64,000 nt of DNA from CBDCFT01 sp965216365. Its GTDB lineage: Bacteria; Pseudomonadota; Gammaproteobacteria; Arenicellales; CBDCFT01. The notes under the pieces were generated by a model. That model had not been told where the DNA came from, did no database searches, and worked only from the letters and a program-made list of their open reading frames with translations. The stretch lies in assembly GCA_965216365.1 (NCBI GenBank), contig CBDCFT010000012.1, forward strand, positions 1 through 64,000, given 5' to 3'. Below, in pieces: positions 55,870 through 64,000 of the stretch (position 1 is the first letter of the stretch; each line of letters starts with the position of its first letter). The position numbers were made by a program, and so were the translations under genes.

Positions 55870-57501
55870 ATGAGAAATTCATCCGCGCCTAAAAAAGGAC
55901 AAAACGAGCTATCGTATTCCGATTTATCAGCTTATGATCAAGCTCTCGTTGAAAAGGCTTTAAACAATAAATTGTCGAGACGCCATCTCTTAAAATTGAT
56001 GGCCGCGACAGGTGTTTCCCTTGCGACCGCTCAGCACTTACTCAAAACGGGAGGCGAGGCAGTGGCCCAAACTCCGAAAAAAGGTGGGAGCGTCCGTTAT
56101 GCTTCGAACCTGCATGGGCCAGACGATCAGCTGGACCCATCGCTTTTCACTTCCTCAATTGATTACTGTCGAGGACGTTGTACATACAACAGTCTGGTAC
56201 AACACGCAGACGACCTAACGCCGCAACCTGAACTGGCTGAGTCATTTGAGCCTAATGCAGATGCGACCTTGTGGAATTTTGAGGTTCGTAAAGGTGTTAC
56301 ATTCCACGACGGATCACCACTAACTGCTGATGATGTTGTTTATAGTATGAGTCGCCATATGGGAGAAGACTCTACTTCGGTCATTAAGTCAGTTTTGGCT
56401 TCGGTAGGGGAATGGAAGAAAACCGGCGAACATGAATGTCAGGCAGTAATGAATACCCCGAATGCGGATTTGCCCAGCTTACTTGGAATCTTTCAAAGCA
56501 AAATCGTCAAGAACGGCACCACCGGCGAAGGAAACGGTACTGGTCCATATACACTGGAGTCTTTTGAACCGGGCGTAAAATCCGTTCATAAACGTAATGA
56601 AAATTACTGGCGTGAAGGCGCTAATCTGGATGCTATTGAAGTAACGGCAATAACCGACCCAACCGCAAGGGTTAACGCATTGGTCGCAGGTGATGCACAG
56701 TTGATTTCGTCGGTAGACCCTAAAGCATTTAGACAGATTGAAGGGGCCGACGGTGTAAGTTTGCTTTCCACTCCGGCTGCCTTTCAAGTTGGCATCTGTT
56801 GTCTTAAAAATACGGCGCCTGGTGAAAACGACGACTTTGTTAAAGGTATGCAATACATTCAGGATCGTGAGCGTATTGTTAACAAGATACTGAAAGGTGC
56901 AGGTTCCATTGGTAATGACACGCCCGTCATGTTCGCCCATGGAACGGATTTTTGTTCGGAGTTGCCACAACGTACATTCGATCCCGATAAAGCAAAGTTT
57001 CACTTTGAAAAGGCAGGTATCAGCAGTGCTGAACTGTTTGTTGCACCTATTGGTGCGGGTATTGAAGACATGGCACTTTTGACACAAGCGAATTGCGCGA
57101 AAATCGGTTTCGACCTGCAAATCAAGAAAGTGCCTACCGATGGTTACTGGGGAGCCGTATGGATGCAGGAGCCGTTGAATGTGGTTACCTGGAATATGCG
57201 CCCCACGGCTCAATCACAAATGGCCATCCAATTCGGTCCGGGAGCGGCCTGGAACGATACCTATTGGAACAATGATCGTATGGGTGTATTGCTGCAGGAG
57301 GTTCTGGGTACCACCAACCCTGCCAAGCGGCATGAGATGATGTGTGAAATGCAGACCCTGATTCACGAAAACTCCGGTATGGTGATTCCTGCGTTTTCGA
57401 ATCTTAACGACGGTATTGCATCCAATATTATGGGTATGCCGAAAGTCCCATTAGGTCAATTAGGGGCGATGGAATGGCCAGAATTTATATGGCTGTCCTA
57501 A
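55870..57501 (+). CDS. Family 5 extracellular solute-binding protein, Tat-exported
   Basis: This 543-aa protein is preceded by GGAGG. A Tat motif SRRHLLK is at residues 36-42, followed by a hydrophobic stretch (LMAATGVSLATAQHLL) and a cleavage region near EAVAQ. The SBP_bac_5 fold is complete (RYASNLHGPDDQLDPSLF, LAESFEPNADATLWNFEVRK, VTFHDGSPLTADDVVYSM), to a C-terminal VIPAFSNLNDGI. These bind di- and oligopeptides, nickel or small zwitterions. No permease or ATPase gene is in the cluster, which is unusual. It is the first gene of a unit with the DddP-like and hydroxylase genes. Confidence 0.9.
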   Translation: MRNSSAPKKGQNELSYSDLSAYDQALVEKALNNKLSRRHLLKLMAATGVSLATAQHLLKTGGEAVAQTPKKGGSVRYASNLHGPDDQLDPSLFTSSIDYCRGRCTYNSLVQHADDLTPQPELAESFEPNADATLWNFEVRKGVTFHDGSPLTADDVVYSMSRHMGEDSTSVIKSVLASVGEWKKTGEHECQAVMNTPNADLPSLLGIFQSKIVKNGTTGEGNGTGPYTLESFEPGVKSVHKRNENYWREGANLDAIEVTAITDPTARVNALVAGDAQLISSVDPKAFRQIEGADGVSLLSTPAAFQVGICCLKNTAPGENDDFVKGMQYIQDRERIVNKILKGAGSIGNDTPVMFAHGTDFCSELPQRTFDPDKAKFHFEKAGISSAELFVAPIGAGIEDMALLTQANCAKIGFDLQIKKVPTDGYWGAVWMQEPLNVVTWNMRPTAQSQMAIQFGPGAAWNDTYWNNDRMGVLLQEVLGTTNPAKRHEMMCEMQTLIHENSGMVIPAFSNLNDGIASNIMGMPKVPLGQLGAMEWPEFIWLS

Positions 57502-57553
57502 GAACACGCAAAAATAAAAGTCGAGTGGTTTGAGTAGCTACTGCTTTCAATGC

Positions 57554-57577
57554 CTTCATAAGCATGAGCTTATGAAG
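57554..57577. promoter_or_regulatory. Perfect hairpin between solute-binding protein and DddP-like genes
   Basis: CTTCATAAGC / GCTTATGAAG with an ATGA loop lies in the 130-bp gap. AATTTT follows, so it may be a weak terminator or an mRNA-stabilising hairpin that lets the binding-protein mRNA accumulate over the downstream genes. Confidence 0.6.
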
Positions 57578-57631
57578 ACCAATTTTCTGCCAACCCGAAT
57601 TGCATTTCAAAATAGTTTGACGAGGTGATTT

Positions 57632-58852
57632 TTGATTGACCTAAGCGAGGCACAAAAGAAGCTATCCGCTCTACCCCAGGTGGATGAGTCGCGAATGCGT
57701 ATCGACCGATTGAGACGTCTGCAGAGGGAACTGCAAGCGCGAGAGATCGGCGGGATGCTGTTGTACGACCCGATCAATATCCGTTATGCAACAGATTGTC
57801 GAAACATGCAGATCTGGACAATGCACAATTCAGCGCGCTACTGCCTGGTCCCGGCCAAAGGTAAAGCGACATTGTTCGATTTCGTGAACTGCAAGCACAT
57901 GTCGGCCGGCATGGAAACCATTGAGGAGTCGCGTCCCGGAACGCTCTGGTACAATCACACTGCTGGGTCGAAGCGGGGGAGCCTGATTGAGTCCTGGGCC
58001 GACGAACTGGTCGATGTCATCAACGAGCGATGCACTAATACCCGCATTGTGGTTGATCGTCTGGATACTGATGGGCGTCATGCTCTGGAGTCCAGAAGCA
58101 TTACTGTGGGATTTGGGCAGGACGTTATTGAATATGCACGTTGCATCAAAACTCCTGAAGAGCTGAAAGCGCAAAAACACTCTGCATTGGTTTGTGAAAC
58201 AGCACTGGATGCTATGCGTAAACAAACAGCGCCGGGTGTCACGGAAAACGCCCTGTGGTCCACGCTGGTTTCGGTCAATTCGAATCTCGGTGGCGACTAC
58301 ATTGAAACCCGGCTGGTCGTGTCAGGCACCAATACCAACCCATGGTACACAGAGGCCAGCGAGCGACAAATCCAGGCTGGTGAATTGCTCGGCATCGATA
58401 CCGATATGATCGGCCCGTTTGGCTACAACACGGATATTTCCCGCACCTGGTTATGTCATCCAGGAACGCCAAACGAGGAACAAAAAACCATTTACAAGCT
58501 CTCCTATGAACAGATTCACCACAATATGGCGCTATTGAAAGCAGGCGTCTCGTTTCGCGAGTTTGCCGAAAAAGCGTGGAAAATGCCGGAGCGATATTCC
58601 GCGCTCGACTGTGGCGTGCTGACTCATGGTACCGGCATGTGCAACGAGTACCCGCAAATACCACCGATACACCTGTTTGAGCGAACGGGCTATGACGGTG
58701 TGTTCGAAGAAAACATGACTATTTCTGTCGAAAGCTACATTGGCGAGCCGGGCCAGAAAAACGGTGTGAAGCTGGAAGAAATGGTACGCATCACACCTAC
58801 GGGTTACGAGCTTGTCGCAAATTTTCCGTTTGAAGACGAACTGCTTGCATAA
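57632..58852 (+). CDS. M24-family protein closely resembling DMSP lyase DddP
   Basis: This 406-aa protein starts at TTG with GAGGTGA 5 nt upstream. The pita-bread M24 fold has a likely dimetal set Asp256/258, Asp268, His332, Glu367 and Glu382 (LGIDTDMIGPFGYNTDISRT, LTHGTGMCNEYP, ISVESYIGEPG, KLEEMV). The segments GGMLLYDPINIRYATDCRNM and IETRLVVSGTNTNPW agree strikingly with DddP as I remember it. But the DddP Asp reported as catalytic (HGVGLCDEW) is Asn338 here (HGTGMCNEY), and the first 45 or so residues of DddP are absent. It may therefore be a relative with another substrate. Confidence 0.75.
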   Translation: MIDLSEAQKKLSALPQVDESRMRIDRLRRLQRELQAREIGGMLLYDPINIRYATDCRNMQIWTMHNSARYCLVPAKGKATLFDFVNCKHMSAGMETIEESRPGTLWYNHTAGSKRGSLIESWADELVDVINERCTNTRIVVDRLDTDGRHALESRSITVGFGQDVIEYARCIKTPEELKAQKHSALVCETALDAMRKQTAPGVTENALWSTLVSVNSNLGGDYIETRLVVSGTNTNPWYTEASERQIQAGELLGIDTDMIGPFGYNTDISRTWLCHPGTPNEEQKTIYKLSYEQIHHNMALLKAGVSFREFAEKAWKMPERYSALDCGVLTHGTGMCNEYPQIPPIHLFERTGYDGVFEENMTISVESYIGEPGQKNGVKLEEMVRITPTGYELVANFPFEDELLA

Positions 58853-58883
58853 CAATTCCGCATACTTTCGAAAGACTTGAGAA

Positions 58884-59894
58884 ATGGCAATCACTAACAC
58901 TGGGAATACAGCTGAAGAATTGGTGTTGGGCACACCGGCTGGGATGAGCAAAAGCTGGAACTGGCATCCGGATATTCCGATTAAAACCTCCCCGTTGTTT
59001 GAGTTTCCGCCAAACCCGGTCGCCATCATCAAGTGGTACGCAGGAGCCTGGCTGCCTGTAACGGAATTTGGTATCTATCTATTCCTGGCCATAGGAGTCT
59101 GGTTTTGGCTGGTTCCACAACTGGCCGACATGAAAACGCTAGCCGTTAACTGGGTTGGCGCAATCTGGCTGCGCAATCTTTTTATGATGACAGCATTCGC
59201 CACCTTGTTGCACTTGTGGCTCTACAGCTGGAACCGACAGGGCGACCACACGCGCTACATGCGCAATGCGCCGACGGCGAAACACCATCGCTTCTTTCGT
59301 GGAGATCAACTGAAGGACAATGTTTTTTACACCCTAGTAAGCGGTGTCACTATCTGGACCATGTACGAAACCGTTATGTGGCTCGCCTATGCCAACGGTG
59401 TTGTCCCCAAAATAACCTTTGCCGAGAATCCTGTTTGGTTTGTGTTGTTGTTTCCACTGATCGCCGTCTGGCAGGCGTTTCACTTTTATTGGGTTCACCG
59501 CCTGCTGCACTGGAAGCCACTATACGACCGATTTCACTCTGTGCATCACCGCAACGTCACAATCGGCCCTTGGTCCGGCTTTTCAATGCACCCCGTTGAA
59601 CACCTGATGTATTTAACCTCACTGTTCGTAATGTTGATAGTGCCTTCTCACCCCTTGCATATGTTGTTCCTGGCTTACTGGTTGACGCTCGCAACCGCGA
59701 CCTCGCATTCCGGTTACCAGGAACTGGTCATCGGTAACTATCGGACGACGATTGCGAGCTTTTTCCACCAGTTGCACCATCGCTATTTCAGATGCAATTA
59801 CGGCAATATCGATATGCCACTGGATCGATGGTTCGGATCATTCAATGATGGAACTTCAGCCGAGACGAAGCGACTGCTGAGGAAGGGTAGGTAG
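58884..59894 (+). CDS. Fatty-acid-hydroxylase/sterol-desaturase-family membrane protein
   Basis: This is a 336-aa protein. Several membrane helices (FGIYLFLAIGVWFWLVPQ, FMMTAFATLLHLWLY, VWFVLLFPLIAVWQAFHFYW) are followed by the diiron histidine boxes HFYWVHRLLH, HSVHHR and HQLHHRYFRCNYG. These enzymes hydroxylate or desaturate lipids or sterols. It follows the DddP-like gene after 31 bp. The association of a lipid hydroxylase with zwitterion hydrolases is unexpected; it may act on an ornithine-type or betaine lipid. Confidence 0.85.
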   Translation: MAITNTGNTAEELVLGTPAGMSKSWNWHPDIPIKTSPLFEFPPNPVAIIKWYAGAWLPVTEFGIYLFLAIGVWFWLVPQLADMKTLAVNWVGAIWLRNLFMMTAFATLLHLWLYSWNRQGDHTRYMRNAPTAKHHRFFRGDQLKDNVFYTLVSGVTIWTMYETVMWLAYANGVVPKITFAENPVWFVLLFPLIAVWQAFHFYWVHRLLHWKPLYDRFHSVHHRNVTIGPWSGFSMHPVEHLMYLTSLFVMLIVPSHPLHMLFLAYWLTLATATSHSGYQELVIGNYRTTIASFFHQLHHRYFRCNYGNIDMPLDRWFGSFNDGTSAETKRLLRKGR

Positions 59895-60043
59895 TTACAT
59901 CCAAAGGCAGTTAGTGGACAAGCCACGCTTTTGGATAATGGGTACAAACCCGCAAAGGTACCAGAAGTCCCATAGAGGATTGTCTAACTCATTGATGAGC
60001 AAGATGAAATCGAGAAATCGTGACCCCCAATTTTAAGCCCGTT

Positions 60044-61312
60044 TTAACAGCTAAAAATGGTAGGTTCAAAATTGACGTAAGTATTTGTTTTGATGTGGGA
60101 AACACACTTTGGCCGTAGGACAATTGGTACCTTTGCCGAAACGGACCCTAGATACACCTGTGTCGCCACTAACATATCGTCGATTTCGACATATTCGTCA
60201 ATCGAATGGGCTTGTTGCAGTGAACCTGCACCATAGATCACAGTGGGAAATCCAAAATGTGGCGCGTCGGTACCACCTGAAAATGCTCTGGCTTTAACCG
60301 GATGTCCGCTTACTGCGCGAGTAGCGGCCAACACCGTTTTCACCACTGGATTATCGGCCGAAACATCGAGCGGCTGGATATCAATAGTGGGCCCATCGAT
60401 CTCAAATCTGAATTGCGGGTGGGACTCGAGAACTTCTGCGATTAACGCCCGCAATTCAGCATGGACGTGTTCACGTGTTTCGCCGGGCAATGTACGGCGG
60501 TCCACCTCCAACTCGCAATAATCCGGCACAGTCGACACAATTGTCCCGCCCCGGATGACGCTCGGACAACAACGCCCGTGTCCACACAAGGCATGAGTTT
60601 TGCCAGTCATTAATTTTCGTTGATGCGCACTGAGTGCTGCAACAATATGCATCATACCCTCGATGGCATTGACACCATCTTCGGGGCGACTGGAATGGAC
60701 AGCCTTGCCGTGTGAGTGCACCCGGTAACCCACCTGACCTTTATGCGCCGAACAAACCACCATGTCTGATGGTTCCCCTATGATGCCGTAGTCGGCCCAC
60801 GGACCTTTTTCACCAAGATCCTTGGAGCCGATCATTTGATCCTCTTCATCAACGATACCGCTCAGGATTAAGTCGCCGTTGAGTTTAATATTTGCCTCGC
60901 GGATGACTCGTATCACCTCGAGATAGCTGGCGAGTGCATCTTTCATGTCGCAAGCACCGCGACCATAGACACGGTTGTTTTCGACTTTCGGTACAAATGC
61001 GTCAGGGTAGTTATCGTCACCCACGGTATCGAGGTGACCGGAAAGCATTAGAGAGGGCCCAGTGCCATTGCCTTTCAACACACCCCAGACGTTAGGTCGC
61101 CCGGGGACAACGTCACGCGTGTTGACCTCAAGCCCCAGAGAAGACATTTGATCGCAGTATAACTCGGCCATCTCTTGTTCGCGGAACCCTTTGCGGGCCT
61201 CTTGTTGGAAAGGATTTATACTGGGTATCGAGATCATTGCCATAAGGTCTTCGATTAGGCGCGACCTATCGATCTCGTCGCACAAGGTAGCGAACGTATC
61301 GGGGTCTGTCAT
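60044..61312 (-). CDS. M20-family amidohydrolase (ArgE/DapE type)
   Basis: This 422-aa protein has all five zinc-ligand motifs: SGHLDTV (His), GRGACDMKD (Asp bridging), VDEEDQ (catalytic Glu and ligand Glu), GEPSD and AHSIDEYVE (last His). The dimerisation domain (GYRVHSHGKAVHSSRPEDGV) is intact. The C-terminal 30 residues are a non-family tail (VLRPKCVSHIKTNTYVNFEP). It removes an acyl group from an N-acyl amino acid or cleaves a small peptide. It follows the EutD-like gene after 25 bp on the same strand. Confidence 0.88.
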   Translation of the reverse strand: MTDPDTFATLCDEIDRSRLIEDLMAMISIPSINPFQQEARKGFREQEMAELYCDQMSSLGLEVNTRDVVPGRPNVWGVLKGNGTGPSLMLSGHLDTVGDDNYPDAFVPKVENNRVYGRGACDMKDALASYLEVIRVIREANIKLNGDLILSGIVDEEDQMIGSKDLGEKGPWADYGIIGEPSDMVVCSAHKGQVGYRVHSHGKAVHSSRPEDGVNAIEGMMHIVAALSAHQRKLMTGKTHALCGHGRCCPSVIRGGTIVSTVPDYCELEVDRRTLPGETREHVHAELRALIAEVLESHPQFRFEIDGPTIDIQPLDVSADNPVVKTVLAATRAVSGHPVKARAFSGGTDAPHFGFPTVIYGAGSLQQAHSIDEYVEIDDMLVATQVYLGSVSAKVPIVLRPKCVSHIKTNTYVNFEPTIFSC

Positions 61313-61337
61313 GAAATTTTCAGTTTGGCTTGTCTTG

Positions 61338-62513
61338 TCAAGCGTCGATTACCACCAATTCGATAGGTGCTTTATCCAGGCGTTGCGGGCCCGTCGATGT
61401 CATCAGAAAACTGCCACCCAGCAACATACCGTTTTTATCTGCCAGCGACTGCATCGAGGAGTGAATGTAAAACGCCATACCCGGCTCGAGTAAGTCATCG
61501 CACTCGAATTGAATCGTGATCTGGTTTTCCCACACAGGAGGGTAGGCGGCCGAGATCCCAACACCAAATCGCATCGGACAACAATCGCCAAGATCGTGCT
61601 CTGCCAAAGCCTCACGGTAGGCAAGCTCCATATCACCGATTCGGCTGCCGACCTTGGCTGCCGCGAGACCTGCGGAGAATGCGTCGGCCGCGCCCCGCGC
61701 CATTTGTCGCATCCGTGCCGTCGGTTCACCCAATGTCAGAGAACCCATTGTCACGCACTGATAGCGCCGGGCGACACCGGAGAACTCCGCATGCACCAGG
61801 TCCCCCGGTGCCAACTTTCGCGGAGAAGCCATCGCGTGCTGACAGTGGGCACGCTCCCCAGAGGCCATCCAGGTGGGGACGGCGAAATAGTCGCTGCCCG
61901 CAGAACGCATCGCGTATTCAATCTCCGCCGCCAGTTCGATTTCCGTCATGCCGATCCGGGCCTTATCGTAATAGGCATCTATTCCGATGTTGGCGTAATC
62001 ACTGGCTTCCTCAAGGTAGTGGATTTCCTGTTGCGACAAGACCGTTCTCAACTGGCCCAACAGTCGCCAGCAATCATTGACTGTGCATTGACTCAAAACA
62101 GCGCGAACCTGATCAGCCAACGCGACATTCATAACGGGACCGGACATATCAAGTCCAATCGACGCTCGTTCGAGGCCCAGATCGGTAATGCAACTCCCGA
62201 TTAATCTCGCAAGGTCGACTGCACCCAGGCGAAACAGATGCACTGATCCCAATACCAGGGTTTCATCGGCCTGGGGTGCGTCGCCATCGCGCAATATCAA
62301 TGTCGGTTCACGACCATGCGCGGGCAATATCAAGGCTTGCGAGCCAATGGCGTGGTGTGTATGGGCCTCGTAACCACAAAAGTAATAAATCAACTCTGGT
62401 GAAGTGCACACACATGCCGCCAGATCATTTTGCTGCATCAGGTGTTGTGCACGCTCAAGCCGGGTCTGATGCTCTTGCAGTGTAAACGCCCGGTAGTGCC
62501 AGTTGGTAGTCAT
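61338..62513 (-). CDS. EutD/DoeA-like M24-family hydrolase (ectoine-hydrolase type, metal-free)
   Basis: This 391-aa protein has the creatinase/prolidase pita-bread fold but lacks the metal ligands. The usual DFG...D pair is HAEFSGVARRYQCVTMGS and the HGxG motif is FGVGIS. Ectoine hydrolase, which opens the ectoine ring without metal, shows the same pattern (ELAG..RRYH and GIG..YPP.W) as I recall; here VGISAAYPPVWEN matches. The adjacent M20 deacylase fits hydrolysis followed by deacetylation, the two steps of ectoine breakdown. A related cyclic zwitterion is possible. Confidence 0.75.
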   Translation of the reverse strand: MTTNWHYRAFTLQEHQTRLERAQHLMQQNDLAACVCTSPELIYYFCGYEAHTHHAIGSQALILPAHGREPTLILRDGDAPQADETLVLGSVHLFRLGAVDLARLIGSCITDLGLERASIGLDMSGPVMNVALADQVRAVLSQCTVNDCWRLLGQLRTVLSQQEIHYLEEASDYANIGIDAYYDKARIGMTEIELAAEIEYAMRSAGSDYFAVPTWMASGERAHCQHAMASPRKLAPGDLVHAEFSGVARRYQCVTMGSLTLGEPTARMRQMARGAADAFSAGLAAAKVGSRIGDMELAYREALAEHDLGDCCPMRFGVGISAAYPPVWENQITIQFECDDLLEPGMAFYIHSSMQSLADKNGMLLGGSFLMTSTGPQRLDKAPIELVVIDA

Positions 62514-63226
62514 GGGTTACGTGCTCAGATTGAGTGGTGGTTTAGATGTCGTGTTTCAATTTTTAGATTACAGATTGGATATTGTATTGTGAAGACAACG
62601 CTTGTCGAAGAGGTCAGGTGCAAATTGCGCGAATTGTTGTGTTGGAGAAGATTGGCACGCCGACTGTGCACCATGGTTTGATGAGAACAGCCACTAAGAA
62701 GGGCAGGTGGGAACCGGTGCGTAGCGATTGCATGGCGCGTCAACAGTGGATGTTGTTTTTGTTGTTCTTCACATTTTGTATTGTTTGACACTGCCAAGGT
62801 TAGTTGAAACCGAGCCTAAAGAGACAAATTTGGTTGTTTGAATCACACTCGCCGTCAGACTCCGCCATTCCTTACGAATAATAGCTGACACAGGGTAAAT
62901 GCATTCGGTCGATTTTGCACATCGAGCGAGTTGCTAATCAATGAATAGTGATTGAATTAGGTCATGATCAATGCACGCTTCAAAAATTATTTCCAACTAA
63001 ATCTAGGGATATACTCTCGGAGTGATTTCGTCAGTAATACTTTTAATAACGGACTAAATTTTGCAGAGCTAATTTCGTCCCTTGTTGGCCGAATACTGCT
63101 GACCGCAGGCCTTAACGAAAAGCCGGTTAGGGCATATGACAAATCAGCCACAATACGATCAGCACGAAACTTGATCGATAAAATCCGTCAGATCAAATTC
63201 AAGTTTTTACAGAATCAGAATAAAGG
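62514..63226. other. Long intergenic region with a possible small ORF
   Basis: About 700 bp. A plus-strand frame at 62964-63230 (88 aa, MINARFKNYFQLNLGIYSRS at the start) is low in complexity and without a ribosome site or family; I do not call it a gene. I see no hairpin or repeat. Confidence 0.35.
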
Positions 63227-64000
63227 TTAGATAGGCTCTAGACGCACCAAAATGCCGTCATCGGCATCGGTTAACAAATAAATAAAACCATCTTGGCCAC
63301 TGCGTACGTCCCGAATACGGCCAAGCTCTTTAGCCAACAAAATTTCTTCCTTTGTCACTGTTTCCCCCGCTAATTGCAATCGAACCAGGTGACGAAACTT
63401 CAATGAACCAACGAAGAGGTTTCCATTCCATTCCGGAAACACATCACCCGTATAGAAAGCCATGCCCGACGGCGCGATAGAAGGCACCCAGTAGTGCACG
63501 GGTTGCTCCATGCCCGCTTTTTGCGTCCCCTCACCGATCTTTGTGCCGCTACCGTAGTTGCGTCCATATGTTATTACCGGCCAGCCATAGTTCGCTCCGG
63601 CGCGAACAATGTTGAGTTCGTCGCCGCCTTGCGGACCATGTTCGTGCAACCACAACAATCCTGATTCCGGTTGCACGGCCAATCCCTGGATATTGCGATG
63701 ACCATAACTGTAAATTTCCGGCTGCGCTTTGTTCTCATTCACAAAGGGATTATCGCCGGGCACGCTGCCATCCTGGTTAAGCCGAATCAGCGAGCCGGTA
63801 TGATTTGTCAAATCCTGGGCTGGATCACGTTTGCCCCGATCACCCAAAGACAAATACAAAAACCCATCCGGCGCAAACACGATGCGCGATCCAAAATGAC
63901 GGCCACCACGGGATTTCGGCTGCGCGGAAAACAAAACTTGCAGATCGTCAAGCCTATGATCGTTCAAACGCGCCCGCGCGAGTTCGGTGCCCATACCGCC
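63227..64000 (-). CDS. PQQ-dependent sugar dehydrogenase (sorbosone/glucose dehydrogenase family), partial
   Basis: The last 258 residues of a soluble GDH/YliI-type six-bladed beta-propeller, cut by the window edge; the frame stays open through 64000. Visible motifs are GGRHFGSRIVFAPDGFLYLS, LGDRGKRDPAQDL, GHRNIQGLAVQPESGLLW, EHGPQGGDELN and GANYGWPVITYG. The family binds PQQ and Ca2+ and oxidises aldoses or aldehydes in the periplasm. The signal peptide would lie outside the window. Confidence 0.88.
   Translation of the reverse strand, partial: GGMGTELARARLNDHRLDDLQVLFSAQPKSRGGRHFGSRIVFAPDGFLYLSLGDRGKRDPAQDLTNHTGSLIRLNQDGSVPGDNPFVNENKAQPEIYSYGHRNIQGLAVQPESGLLWLHEHGPQGGDELNIVRAGANYGWPVITYGRNYGSGTKIGEGTQKAGMEQPVHYWVPSIAPSGMAFYTGDVFPEWNGNLFVGSLKFRHLVRLQLAGETVTKEEILLAKELGRIRDVRSGQDGFIYLLTDADDGILVRLEPI

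Noticed and set aside
57554..57577. Strong rho-independent terminator
   Set aside because: The hairpin is perfect, but its stem is AT-rich and the following T-run (AATTTT) is short and offset. I list it as a regulatory hairpin instead.
62964..63230. Small plus-strand gene of 88 aa
   Set aside because: No ribosome site, no recognisable family, and composition like the surrounding noncoding DNA.
1..64000. CRISPR array
   Set aside because: No regularly spaced short direct repeats were found in reading the window, and no cas gene is present. The repeats seen are IS copies, the tRNA-like module and the 38-bp repeats.

Overview
The window reads as an accessory-rich stretch of a free-living, probably marine gammaproteobacterium. 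The supporting signs are an RstA/RstB-like two-component pair, a CsrA homologue, a UbiM-type hydroxylase, a Tat-exported solute-binding protein, GcvA-like LysR regulators and IS21/IS3/IS91/ISNCY elements. The taxonomic call is inference. Most of the window looks moderate in GC by eye. About 44.0-47.6 kb and the desaturase at 37.1-38.3 kb are visibly richer in GC, and 50.8-51.6 kb is visibly AT-rich.

Layout. 0-4.4 kb: a LysR regulator divergent from an Fe(II)/2-oxoglutarate dioxygenase, a DAO-family flavoprotein and a ProX-like betaine-binding protein broken by a frameshift. 5.3-6.8 kb: a ribbon-helix-helix/ParE toxin-antitoxin pair and an M15-like protein. 7.0-11.5 kb: two enolase-superfamily enzymes, a sulfite-oxidase-fold molybdoenzyme and a second TauD-type dioxygenase. 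These suggest uptake and breakdown of small zwitterionic or sulfonated compounds (betaines, sulfonates). Three copies of a repeat containing a tRNA-Arg(CCT)-like 3' half lie at about 5.1, 12.0 and 17.1 kb. 12.2-17.1 kb: a winged-helix/TPR regulator, a methyltransferase cut by an IS21-family element, and a transposase remnant. 17.6-24.7 kb: a secreted metzincin-like protease, a secreted helical protein, a two-gene unit with a large metallophosphoesterase, and a small lipoprotein. A strongly folded intergenic RNA-like element sits at 24.7 kb. 24.9-29.9 kb: a glycine-zipper lipoprotein, an outer-membrane barrel, an RstAB-like system, a stand-alone ClpX-type zinc-finger protein and CsrA.

30.1-50.5 kb is bounded by two near-identical 2,483-bp IS91-like elements in direct orientation. 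The first carries an IS3-family insertion with a clean 3-bp target duplication. Between them lie ubiM-like, luciferase-like monooxygenase, TonB receptor, RidA and Rieske oxygenase genes. Nearly all of these are broken by single-base indels in homopolymer runs. The same interval holds an intact desaturase and a GC-rich LysR / 566-aa unknown / DUF3726 unit. 50.7-54.3 kb: a possible beta-gamma-crystallin/metzincin protein bracketed by degenerate 38-bp repeats, SET and SLH domain remnants, an ISNCY transposase, a tiny zinc-ribbon membrane protein and an RRM protein.

54.6-62.5 kb: a LysR regulator divergent from a Tat-type family 5 solute-binding protein, a DddP-like M24 protein and a fatty-acid-hydroxylase-family membrane enzyme. 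Convergent to these is an operon of an EutD/DoeA-like M24 hydrolase and an M20 amidohydrolase. This looks like a second import-and-hydrolysis unit for a small zwitterion or peptide. The window ends inside a PQQ-type sugar dehydrogenase.
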